From positions 1-19,121 of the forward strand of contig RBNI01002253.1 of NCBI GenBank assembly GCA_003990745.1: a stretch of DNA of 19,121 nt, given 5' to 3'. Source of the DNA: Jimgerdemannia flammicorona (taxonomy: Eukaryota > Mucoromycota > Endogonomycetes > Endogonales > Endogonaceae). The notes under the pieces are model-generated. The model saw only the letters and a list, made by a program, of their open reading frames with translations. It was not told the DNA's origin and searched no databases. How positions within the stretch are numbered: position 1 is the first letter of the stretch; every line of letters starts with the position of its first letter. The position numbers and the translations under genes were made by a program. Positions 1 through 9,021 of the stretch are shown here, in pieces.

Positions 1-23
1 AAAAAAAAAAAAAAAAAAAAAAA
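1..23. repeat. poly(A) tract at window edge
   Basis: An uninterrupted run of 23 A opens the window. It may be the tail of a retroelement lying to the left on the plus strand, like the two other poly(A) tails in this window, but nothing upstream is visible to test that. Confidence 0.8.
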
Positions 24-301
24 GGTACAATATTTCTCTACCTATATACATAGACAGTAATATTACTCTAGTAATGTTTTATATTCTAAAAAGAAAGGAC
101 CTAACTTAGAAGAACAGTAGTGACATCTAATATGATCTCACCTATAGTTTCAGGGTCTCATTTATGGCCAATATAGCTATCTTATTCCAACCATATGACC
201 TCTACAACACTATTGCCTTCAAAGAGAGCTCAGGTACTATGGTTATTGCACTTATAATAGATGATAGACTCATTAAGACCTAAGACTGATAGGTGGAGTA
301 G

Positions 302-367
302 TTTTGTAAAAGTTAAGCTAGACAGTCTTTTGTAAAGATTAGGTAGTTTTTTGTAAGAGTTAGATAG
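302..367. repeat. short imperfect tandem repeat, about three copies
   Basis: Three diverged copies of a 21-25 bp unit of the form TTTGTAARAGTTAGRTAG follow one another, just before the larger duplication at 371. No coding potential is seen. The 1-301 stretch to the left is AT-rich and holds nothing I can identify. Confidence 0.6.
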
Positions 368-370
368 CTA

Positions 371-1005
371 TTTTATAATATTAGTTTTTAGCTTTTTGCC
401 AAACTCTACTAGTTCCTTGGCCCTACTTTGTAGTATCACTAGTGTGGTACTATAGTATAGGGCCAGAGTATCTGCAGGACCCAAATCTATACCAGAGTCT
501 GATCTGCACCAGAGTCTAACTGCTTTAAGATACTTCTTACAGTAGGTCATTGAGTGGCAAATTCTGTGTACTCTCTATAACCTAGACTTCCACACCAGCT
601 TGCAGCTTAGAGCTGCTCCTTGTTGCTGATAGAGGGCTATAAATTTTATATCCTCTCTCTGTCAACTCTACTGACCTTATTTTATAGTACTAGTTTGGAC
701 TTTTGTCAGACTCTACTAGTCTCTTAGCTCTGCTTTGCAGCATCACTAGTACAGTATTATAGTACAGAGTTAGAGTGCCTATATGGTCCAAATCTATATC
801 AGAGTCTAATCTATGCCAGTGTTCAATCTATACCAAAGTCTGATTTACTAGAAGTTGCTTCTCACAGTAGATCATTAAGCCACAAATTCTATATACTCTC
901 TCTAATCTAGACTTTCACACTAACTTGCAGCTTAGAGTTACCTCTTGCTATTGGTGAAGAGCCATAAATTTTATATACTCTCTCTACTAACAGCCCTCTT
1001 AACCT
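371..1005. repeat. ~310-bp tandem duplication (371-679 and 680-1005)
   Basis: Two direct copies lie head to tail at an offset of about 307 bp near the start. Shared landmarks in the same order are ACTCTACTAGT, TAGTATCACTAGT-like, CAAATCTATA, CTTGCAGCTTAGAG and ATAAATTTTATA followed by CTCTCTCT. Copy 2 carries extra short internal repeats around a CCAGAGTCTGATCT-like word, which makes it slightly longer. Differences are mostly transitions plus small indels. No open frame of interest is preserved in both copies, so this is probably a non-coding transposon part or satellite-like segment of unknown origin. Confidence 0.75.
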
Positions 1006-1832
1006 CTACTCTACTTAGACAGATGAGGGGCTACAGATACCAACACACTCCCTCTATCTATCATCTTGTACCCTAAGCTGAGCTCTTTCTTTTTTTTATT
1101 TATTTTTTAAATAATTTATAAAAAATAATTTATTTCTAACTCTTTTTTATTTAATGCTACAGAACTTGCACAATTTTAGCAATTTATACCTCATCAAGAC
1201 TTTAGATATATATAGGCCTAGATTACTTTAGTATTCAGTATATACCTCTTAGGGGAAATGAGATTCACTTTAATAGAAAACACTCACTTGACTAGAGTGC
1301 TAGTAGTGATAATAGTCAAATAGTTCTGAGCTATATCATATAAGCTAGAGAAGTCTATTTGATATATCTGTGGCTACATATCTCAGGAGATAGAATAGTG
1401 ATCAGAATAGTGATCAGAATAGTGACTCAACTCCACCAACTATCTGCAGAAAGACAACCCACCTTCTATTAGTTAAGTATCTTTATACTTTCTAGTAGAA
1501 TTATATAGTCACTAGTAAGGTAAATAGTGAGTTTGTCTATTGATAGCAGTTTTTTCTACAATGGCTCTTTTTTCTCTTTTCACTAAAGTAAATATGTGAT
1601 AGAAGAGATCTTTCAGAGTAAGTAGGTTGGGGTCTCCAGAGTGGGTGCTATTACTAACTGATAGAGGTGATCTGCAAGTAGAGTAGTGGATATATAGAGA
1701 TGGTTAATAGGGTAGTAGTTTTCTATTAAGATGAGATAAGAAGTAGACCCACTAGGGAGATTGGATAGGGTGGGGGTCAGTGTATTATTATGAGATTAGC
1801 CTGGAGTATTAATAAAGAATACAGTTCAAATG

Positions 1833-1837
<5 letters not shown>
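1006..1837 (+). other. AT-rich stretch, probable 3' part of a decayed retroelement
   Basis: No gene can be supported here. The stretch includes a T/A-rich block (about 1081-1155) and a 12-bp tandem repeat with unit ATCAGAATAGTG, about 2.7 copies, at about 1391-1424. The last ~280 bases become G-rich on the plus strand, like the LINEs further right, and run into an AATAAA signal and poly(A) tract. It is therefore probably the 3' end of an old plus-strand LINE, although no protein motif can be read. Confidence 0.35.

Positions 1838-1887
<50 letters not shown>
1811..1887 (+). terminator. AATAAA signal plus 50-nt poly(A) tail (LINE-like 3' end)
   Basis: AATAAA at 1811-1816 is followed 22 nt later by 50 consecutive A (1838-1887). 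A polyadenylation signal closely followed by a genomic poly(A) tract is what a retrotransposed poly(A) RNA leaves behind. The same arrangement ends LINE2 at 15609-15656. Confidence 0.6.
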
Positions 1888-1890
<3 letters not shown>

Positions 1891-2529
1891 ATCCTTTAGC
1901 ATATTCATCTGGACTTCAGCCAGAATCTTGTAATAGTATATAATTTTTCCAGTATGTTTCAATTATGACTTATCTAGCTTCCTCAATATAATACTGTTCT
2001 TAGCTCTGATTTTTATAATATTATAGCTTTAAGTATAGATCTAATACTGTTTTGAGAAAGAGAGTGAGTTTTGAAGGAGTTTTTCTTTTTTGGAAGGAGT
2101 AACTGCTATATCAATATACCTATACTAATTGAGTATATGGTAGCATCTGTTTTGAAGTAGTATTTTCTAAGCTTACTTCAGAGCAACCTCTATGACATCT
2201 CTTCAATCTGAGCTAAACCAGAAATCATCACTATCAGCCAGCCTTTCCTCAAGCTTATTCTCTAGTCAATCAATTAAAAGATTGCATACTGATATTATAG
2301 AGCTTATTTTTGAGGTAGTTTGTTTGACTATATTCTTTATATATATAATTGTCAAGTTAAGAATAGTGAATTATTACATTACTATTTAGAGACAGACAAA
2401 ATAAATATAGAGCTAAAGTAATCATTACTTACTTCCAAAACTCGGACAACATTCCTTAGTACATATTACTTACTTTTATCTATAGTCTTACTCTATATTT
2501 CCTTATCAGTAACAACTGTAAAGTCTATT

Positions 2530-2531
<2 letters not shown>
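1888..2531. other. AT-rich stretch with no recognisable gene
   Basis: Only short chance frames occur, the longest about 65 codons, with composition dominated by Ser, Ile and Leu as expected of AT-rich DNA. No motif, repeat or RNA gene is recognised. Confidence 0.6.
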
Positions 2532-2602
<71 letters not shown>

Positions 2603-2605
2603 AAA
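2532..2605. repeat. T31-A7-T26-A10 homopolymer block
   Basis: Read on the plus strand there are 31 T, 7 A, 26 T and 10 A in direct succession. The T runs may be poly(A) tails of minus-strand retroelement insertions. The A7/T26/A10 alternation could also fold as a simple A:T hairpin. The flanking 2606-2900 is AT-rich without identifiable content. Confidence 0.7.
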
Positions 2606-3055
2606 TTCTATTTTGAAATTAATTAACAATTCTTAATCATCTAAAACAATTTGCTTCAGCTCACTAAAAAAAGAGCACATACTATAGCAAGCTTTAGTAT
2701 ATACTGAATTATTGCAAATATCAAGTTTCAATATATATAGATATTTAATATCAGCTCTTTTGAAACTAAACTAATTATTCTATACTATGCAGCAAATTTG
2801 TCTCATCATTGTAGAGATAATCAGATCAATATAATTAGTTTGTATAGCTTAGAGACAATACTCAGGATTCTTTCACTTCCAGATATTTTGTCTATATATT
2901 GTAACAGTGACCCCAGAATGATGACATCAGCACAGGAGACAGCCTTTCCTTGCAAAGCCACCAGATCAGAGCATGAGAAGATCATATGGCATATGAGATG
3001 AGTAATGATGACCAACTGTGAGTCATTATGACCACAGTACAAGCATCCTGAAGAA

Positions 3056-3063
3056 TATAAAAG
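3056..3063 (+). promoter_or_regulatory. TATA box upstream of ORF3-C
   Basis: TATAAAAG lies 87 nt before the ATG at 3143. The homologous ORF on the minus strand near 17.8 kb has TATAAATA 72 nt before its ATG, so the placement is roughly conserved. GACCACAG occurs upstream of both TATA boxes (3030-3037 here). Confidence 0.5.
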
Positions 3064-3142
3064 AAGGATCAAGAAACTGCAGTAGCAGCAACCAACAAGA
3101 ACTACCAATCCCAAAATAGCTCAAAGACTTACTACAAATAAA

Positions 3143-3976
3143 ATGCCTGCTGCCTGCCAAACCTCAAGGTCAAGGAACCACCAAGGTACCTCGGTTGAAG
3201 AAAGGATGTTCCAAGACATCAGAAGAGCCATGAGGACCTACTCAAGAAGGACTCCTAGTGTCCACCTGGGTACTGCAGACCCCTATCACTTTATTCTCTA
3301 CTGCCATGAAATGGAAACAAGGATCACCATTGCTACCAAATGCCTCCAAATATAGCAGGAGTATGAAATAGGAAACCTCCTCTGCTGGGAGTTCCCACAG
3401 GTCAGCACCCAAGAGCTACGAGATGCTACTCCCATAGACATACATAAAACGAGGACAGCTAAGAAGATCCATCAGATCTTTAGGCATGCACCATAGTCGA
3501 TCCCCAACTTGGAGTATATTAGAGTCTCAGATTTCAGAGACCTGTCATCCTGCCGTATCAATACACTAGAAGCCAGGGTGGCTACAGAAGCCCAGTCCAC
3601 TATCACCCTCAACAGCGAAGAAGTAGAAGACTTCTAGCACTCCATCCTCCTGGACAACCCAGACTAATTCCTGCAAGGATTGATCTCAGTATTCCAAGGC
3701 CCAAGCATCTGGGTTAGATCTCCCCAAGACCCCACATTTGTCCCCTATTTTGTAGAAGAGAACCTCATAGACTGGAGAGCCCCAGACCTTATTCCCGACT
3801 TTCCTGCCACAGCCGAACGTGATGAAGTCATCGATGACGTCATCCCGCATGACATACGCGAAACACGTGACCTGTATGATGAATTCACGGATCTCATCTC
3901 TTTCAGTGATGATGATGATGATGAAGCCCCCCTAGTCCTGAACTTTCTGCTCCAAGTTCTTTGTTACACTGAATAA
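3143..3976 (+). pseudogene. ORF3-C: broken copy of the element-associated ~275-aa protein
   Basis: One continuous frame of 277 codons begins at ATG 3143, starts MPAACQ, and ends at TAA 3974-3976. It is interrupted by TAG at 3353, 3494 and 3635 and TAA at 3665. It aligns over its length with the minus-strand ORF at 17842-17018 (which starts MPATRH). Shared blocks include YEIG, AKKI-QI--HAP, IPNL-YI, DF--LS, LE--VA-EA-S, DNPD followed by LQGL, and a later DLI-F. In the homologue the first stop is Trp and the TAA is Gln, both explained by single transitions. No signal peptide, membrane segment or known catalytic motif is seen. The tail is acidic (Asp run at 3909-3923). Function is unknown. The C-terminal part keeps an island of CpGs (3799-3890) in otherwise CpG-poor DNA. 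Confidence 0.75.
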
Positions 3977-4128
3977 TGCCACCACTGATATTCTCATGTA
4001 ACACCAGATAATGCCAGCACTGGCATTCTGAGGTGATGCGAAATTGTTCCAGTACCGGTATTCTCATGTAATACTGGATAATGCCAGCACTGGCATTTTG
4101 ATGTGATACCAAATAATGCCAGCCTTGG
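3973..4128. repeat. 35-bp tandem repeat, 4.4 copies, with palindromic core
   Basis: Units start at 3973, 4008, 4043, 4078 and (partial) 4113, exactly 35 bp apart. Units 2 and 4 are nearly identical and contain AATGCCAG-CA-CTGGCATT, an 8-bp inverted repeat with a 2-bp centre. Units 1 and 3 resemble each other more, so the array is also a 70-bp higher-order repeat present twice. It starts at the stop codon of ORF3-C and extends into the putative U3 of the LTR, where it could serve as a protein-binding or enhancer array (inference). Confidence 0.85.
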
Positions 4129-4265
4129 AACTTAGTAGTTTTAGTTATTGGAATTTATATTTAGCTTTATATCTTAGCAACCATTAAATTATATTTTGTA
4201 TAAATACCCCTCTTATTTCCTCTGAAATAAAGTCAGTCAAGTTCACCTATACACACTTCCTTACA
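3997..4265 (+). mobile_element. LTR-like sequence of gypsy element C (probable 3' LTR)
   Basis: The proposed ends are TGTAA at 3997 and TTACA at 4261-4265, a perfect 5-bp inverted pair. An alternative left end is TGTTACAC at 3962. TATAAATACCCC starts at 4199 and AATAAA starts at 4226, 27 bp later. The minus-strand LTR at 16461-17006 has the same TATAAATACCCC and AATAAA with the same 27-bp spacing. ORF3-C lies directly upstream, as ORF3-A does relative to its 3' LTR. No primer-binding site follows, which fits a 3' rather than a 5' LTR. No convincing polypurine tract precedes it, and no second copy is in the window, so the ends are tentative. Confidence 0.5.
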
Positions 4266-5470
4266 AGCAATCTAAGAGATAACAAGACAGTTAAAGATAA
4301 GAAGTTTGAGGACTATAAGACCTTGGGAAGGCACTCTAATAAGAACTTGCTTATAACAACTTGAGTTAGTCTAAGAGATATACCTTGAAGAGAATCTGGC
4401 GTATTTGAAGGACTCAGTGACCACTATGTAACAATATATAAAATAATCCTGAATAGCAAGGTTCAGTATATGAGCCTGATAATACATAGAGTAGTTTTCT
4501 ATACCAAAGGCCATATTTTCTTATTGAAGGTTAGCCACTAAAATTTGAAAAAATATTGAGTTATTTGTGACATTATCTATCATAATAATCAAAATCTGTA
4601 CTTGAAATTTTTAATTGGCAAATTTTTATAAAAATAAATAACTATTAAAATCTGTTTTATTTTAAGACTTTCCTCAAAATACCAATCAGAAGACAAAGTC
4701 CCCCTTTTTACCTTAGTTGTAATCCCAAGCTCCTAGATATAACTAATAAAAATATCTGTAATATTTTCTCTAAAATAAGAATTGGTAAGTTTGATGAGTC
4801 AAGAGTAAGAGATTTAAGTTACCAATTAAGATCAATTCAATAACTAGTAATACTCAGAAATTAAATTATATTAGAGAATATCTATATATTGATCATAAAT
4901 AAAATTCTGCCTACTAAGTTCTATTTATTAAATATAAGATTAAATTGGTAAGCTCTTATATATATATGTATATATATAATTTAGCTTATAAGAGTTATAG
5001 TATTGTCCTTATTTATTTATTTTATCTGAAGTATCTGGTAAAGATTATTATACCTCTTCCTATAGACCTCCAGGATATCTTTGTAAATAGTATAAGTACT
5101 TAGTAGATATAAATCATGCTTGAGAAGGCTAAAGATACTATATAATTGGTCACTCTTAATAGTTATAAATAGTTAGTTTATATTGTGACAAGATAAAAAT
5201 ATATCACTTGAATTATAACTTAGCCAAATGATGTGAATAATTAGTAACTTAGCTAGATAATATAGCAATTATTAATATAGATAACTATATAAATAGCCAG
5301 ACTATCAGATAAGGTATATCTGTACTAAACTAGCATACTTGTGCATAATCTGCACATCTGTACAGAACTCACACACTTATTACAAATAGTAATCTATAGT
5401 TAGTAATATAGTAACCAGTAGTAACTACAACTATATAAAATACTCAGAGATAAGAGTAAATAAACCTTAG
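4266..5470. other. AT-rich stretch, no recognisable gene
   Basis: No open frame or motif can be supported. The only notable structure is an inverted repeat at 4953-4994 with arms CTCTTATA and TATAAGAG around an alternating TA core. Composition suggests heavily decayed transposon DNA between elements C and D. Confidence 0.55.
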
Positions 5471-5614
5471 TCCAAAAAGCCTGAATTTAAAAGCAAAAGA
5501 CAAGTCTGCCTACTATACTTCAAGGGATATACCTGCCAAAAGCCACTTGATCTAGGAAGGATTGCAATACTTAGAAGAAATGCCTGCTCTAAAGCTACTA
5601 TTAAAAGATTGTGA
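5471..5614 (+). pseudogene. possible short coding remnant, zinc-finger-like
   Basis: A 47-codon frame ends in TGA at 5612-5614. It is Lys/Arg-rich and contains V-C-L-L-Y, then L-R-R-N-A-C. If Y and N were once C and H (TGC to TAC is a single transition; CAT to AAT would be a transversion), this would resemble a BED-type finger at the N-terminus of a hAT-like transposase. The rest of any such gene is not visible. The 5615-5950 stretch holds nothing identifiable. Confidence 0.2.
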
Positions 5615-5950
5615 GCATTGGTTCCCTTTTCTCACTCAGGTTCACTTTTCAATATAAAGAAGAGTTTGTTACATTTTTGGTTTACTTGCCAGATAAGTCT
5701 GAAGAATCCAAGTTTGTTATCAAAAGTTCAAGAAAGGACTTTATTGCCATTTGAGTAATTTGCTGCTTAAGAATAAGCTACAAAATCTGAGTTACCCACA
5801 TTCAAGTTATCCATACTATCTGAGTTATTGGTTTGTTCTCAGTAAGCCCAATTCAGAAAAAATCCACCACTAGTATTATTTCAAGTGAGCTGATTTAGAA
5901 AAATCTGCATCATTCTCTATTTCTAGTAAATTACCAAATCAAGTTATCCA

Positions 5951-6075
5951 GAAATTGCATAAGAAGAACTGCTAAATTGTCAGACCATCACACACAGAGA
6001 TCATCATGTTACATAGGAATCATTATGCAGAAAATTACATAAAGAGAACTGCTAAATTATCAGTCTGCTATATAT
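5951..6075. repeat. imperfect direct repeat upstream of gag (5951-~5996 and 6030-~6075)
   Basis: Two copies of about 45 bp share GAACTGCTAAATT and flanking sequence, offset by about 79-80 bp. They lie where the 5' LTR of gypsy element D is expected and might be part of its U3 or R region. The left end of that LTR cannot be located because no partner LTR is in the window. Confidence 0.5.
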
Positions 6076-6275
6076 ATAATTGCTACTATATTCAAGAATC
6101 TGTCTTAATAAGGAAATTACTCACTAATATCTAGCTTTAACTATTATACCACTAAACACCAAGGATATCAGAAATCTTAGAACATTTTATTGCTTTTTGA
6201 CAAAGTAACTGAGAGCTCAAGCCAAACTACATCAATCCTCCAATCTTGTAATTTGTCTCCATTGAGCCAGGCATA

Positions 6276-6300
6276 TTACATTTGGGGGCTCAACTGGGAA
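6276..6300 (+). other. probable 5' LTR end (TTACA) and primer-binding site of gypsy D
   Basis: TTACA at 6276-6280 is a typical LTR terminus. Two bases later TGGGGGCTCAACTGGG begins with TGG, as a site complementary to a tRNA 3' CCA end must, and the gag ATG follows at 6316. The order LTR end, PBS, gag is standard for Ty3/gypsy elements. The priming tRNA is not identified. Confidence 0.4.
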
Positions 6301-6315
6301 GATTTCAAAATCAAC

Positions 6316-7905
6316 ATGACTTTTCAGCTCATAAGAACCCACAGTCAACTAGATATATTTGATACAACACCAATCTCTGCTACTACAGGAGAATTAGTTA
6401 TCACCAGTATTTGGATAGAAAGAGATATAATTACCTCAAGACTCGCCAACTATTCAGTATCAGAAGGATCTCAACCAGAGATCAGTATAGCTCAAAATCT
6501 CCAACCAGATCAACCAGACAATATAAGCAGTCCTGCTAAAAACTTTGGAGAACTCATTCAAGAACTAGAAGATCTCATTGAAAAAGCCCAGAATTATGCA
6601 ACCAGATACTCCACAGCAGTTCTACCAATCTCATCCATAGAACTCTTACCACTAACTCTTGAAGAACTGGAAGTAGCTCCTACAAGAATACCCAGGCTCA
6701 TTCTACTTTGTCCAAGATCCAGAACACTATCCTCAAGATACCCAAGTACTTTCATCTCTAGTAATAGTTTAGAAAGTGAATCAGAGTCAGAATCAGAATC
6801 TGGACCAGAACCAGAATTAGAAGAAAGTGATAATGAAATAGCCACTTCATTGCCAATCTTTGCAGAATACCTAGAGAAAGACTCTAGAGAATTCTTTGAT
6901 AGAATTGAAGGAATCACAGCCCTGAGAAACCTTTCAGATAAAAGGAAAATCACAATTTATAAGGCCCAACTTAGAGAACCAGTCAGAGGAATCTTCTACT
7001 GAATAGCCAATAACCCACATTCAGAACTGGCAACAGAAATATAAGCAGCAGCTTCTTATCAGCTGGAGTATACAGCCATGGTCCACTGGCTCATTGAAAA
7101 ATATACAAGAAATAAAACCTGCCATAAGACTTAAGAATCCATCATAAGGATAAAGATGAATCTTGGAGAATCACCCAGCATTCTTCATAAGAATTCAGAA
7201 GAGAATGTATACAGCTGGGTTCAACGTCACCAACCAAGACATCATAGGTCCAATGATCTTCATGAATGAGATTTCCCTGAATATTACCCAGCATATCTAC
7301 ACCCTAGGTATTAGAAGGTCTGAAGAGCAAGTAGATACAGCCCAAGGATTCTTTAATGTCAGAAAAGGAACTACCTGGAGTAATCAGATCATGATAAAAA
7401 GAATGATAAAGAAGACATTCTGGTCAAAGCCCTATAAGGACTTCTTCAAGGACAAGAAAGATCTGAAGAAAGAAGACCAACTAAAGAAGGAAAGAAAGAT
7501 AAAAGTAAAATCCAAGACCTCAGCTCCAAGTTGGACTGATTGGTCAGACAGATTGAAAAACTTACTATATATAAAAATCAGAGTTATCAAGACAACAGAG
7601 AATATCTACTAAGGAATCAAGGTTATCTACCAAATAATAATAAGAACTATCAGTAAGAAGAAAAAAGATACCTTATCTGAGACAGAGCTTAAGTACAATA
7701 CTTCTACTGTAGACAATTTGGATACTATGCTACTGAATGTGATAACAAAAGAAGTGACTGAAGGGATTCAGAACTACCAAATTGAAGAAATGAAACTCAG
7801 AATAAGAAGACTGAAGCCCACTCTATCAAAGACTTTGAAGAAGAAAGCAATAGTGAAGACTATAGTGACCTAAACTTGTACCCAGCCAAAGTCAGTATCT
7901 AAAGA
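6316..7905 (+). pseudogene. gag: gag polyprotein of gypsy element D, broken
   Basis: The start chosen is ATG 6316 (MTFQLI), just after the putative primer-binding site; the frame is also open upstream to 6190. It stays open for 228 codons to TGA 7000-7002, where Trp is expected. It contains an acidic Ser-Glu run (6772-6836) and then a capsid-like segment (EYLEKDSREFFDRIEG) resembling Ty3/gypsy Gag. Homology-like sequence moves to another frame from ~7163 to ~7450 (AFFIRIQKRMYTAGF), then returns to the first frame with several stops. A CCHC zinc knuckle remains at 7699-7740 with exact C-x2-C-x4-H-x4-C spacing, but the first Cys and the His both read Tyr. Gag would form the particle and bind RNA; this copy cannot. 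Confidence 0.75.
7699..7740 (+). other. damaged CCHC zinc knuckle in gag D
   Basis: Codons at 7699, 7708, 7723 and 7738 sit at the four ligand positions and read Tyr, Cys, Tyr, Cys. Both losses are single transitions: TGC to TAC (G to A) and CAC to TAC (C to T). The intervening RQFG and ATE residues fit a retroviral-type knuckle. Confidence 0.7.
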
Positions 7906-8196
7906 ATAGTTTACCCAGCAGAGAAAAGGAAGAGATCTGTTGGAAGACTATCCAGAAATATCAGCAGAAGGACTATCCAAGAAGAAGATGAATAAGATAA
8001 AGAAGAGTAGGTAGAAACACCTCCCCAAACCCCCACACCTTTCATCTCTAAGACAAATGAATTGTCACTAGAGGATGAAGAGATGGAACAAGAAGAATGG
8101 GAACCTACCATCCCAAAACCTAAGAAGAAGTACACCCTGAAGACCATGTCTAGTGATATTTATAATAAAGCCTGGTAAAAGATTTAAGAGACCAAG

Positions 8197-9018
8197 ATGA
8201 AAGTCCCTCTCCTGCAGTTCCTACAACTAATACCAGCTAGAGTCCAAAACAAATTACTGAGGACCACCAGGACTAGTACTGGCCAAGTTCCAATCCTACA
8301 ACAAGAGACAGCCTCCATCCCTATCCAAGCTGCAGAAAGATATGTCAGCACTTTTCTACATAGAATTATTGGAGGACAAAAGGCAAAAATCCTCATAGAC
8401 ACAGAAGCAGCTATCTGTGTCATTGCTAAATGATTTCTGAATACCTTCCAATGGTCTATTGATGGACTATCCAACCTCAGCATCATAGTAGCAGATGGAG
8501 CCTAAACTCAACACCTTGGAGAAGTATGAAAAATCACCATTTCTCTGAGATACATTCAGTTCTCTATCCTGAAAGCAGTTGTTACTGAAGCTGTTACCTA
8601 TGACATGATTCTAGACACCAACTGGATGAAAGAAATGAATGCAGTTATTGATATTGATCAACAAGTACTCAAGTTTAACTACTGAGGCAGGAAGTACAGA
8701 GTTAAGGTGACTAGTTGTGAGCAATCAAAGAAGAAGCAGAAGGTTACTATTTAGGAAGAGTATGCCAGCAGTGAAGAATCTACTATAGAAGAAGAAGAAA
8801 AATCTGAAGATGGAAATGACCCCAGACTTAACCCCTGGATCAACCTAGTGAATGACAGGTATATGGGCCCAGAATACTATTCCCATTATATTGGAGCCAT
8901 TGCAGGAGAAATCAAAGGATGCCCCACTTACCTCAAGAGATACAAGTGCTCTGAGCACTCCTCCAAGATCATTGAGATAAGGAATTCGTCTGGCACAGCC
9001 TGCCCTGAGTGCAGGAGA
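8197..9018 (+). pseudogene. retropepsin (aspartic protease) region of gypsy D, broken
   Basis: Same frame as the N-terminal part of gag. The active-site segment reads ILIDTEAAICVI (Asp codon 8398-8400), where the family has D-S/T-G-A; the Gly is now Glu by G to A. The later family motif I-L-G-T-N-W appears as ILDTNW at 8608-8625, again Gly lost by G to A. TEAVTYD and LKFNY-GRKYRV are also characteristic of fungal gypsy proteases. Stops occur at 8431, 8503, 8527, 8683 and 8752. An acidic linker follows, then a possible zinc ribbon, CPTY (8920) with CPEC (9001-9012). No reverse transcriptase of this element follows: the sequence passes into LINE1 in the same frame at about 9020. Confidence 0.75.
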
Positions 9019-9021
9019 AAG

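Noticed and set aside
2192..2389. Plus-strand frame of 65 codons with a hydrophobic end
   Set aside because: AT-rich DNA gives Ile/Phe/Leu-rich frames by chance; no counterpart, promoter or motif.
3903..4112. Minus-strand frame of 69 codons ending in a His run
   Set aside because: It is the reverse complement of the Asp codon run in ORF3-C and of the 35-bp repeat; repeated residues come from the DNA repeat.
3973..4128. CRISPR-like array
   Set aside because: Units are directly contiguous with no unique spacers, and the context is a fungal LTR element.
6594..6953. Minus-strand frame of 119 codons
   Set aside because: It lies opposite the gag frame, and its Ser-Asp run mirrors the Ser-Glu codons of gag. 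No independent support.
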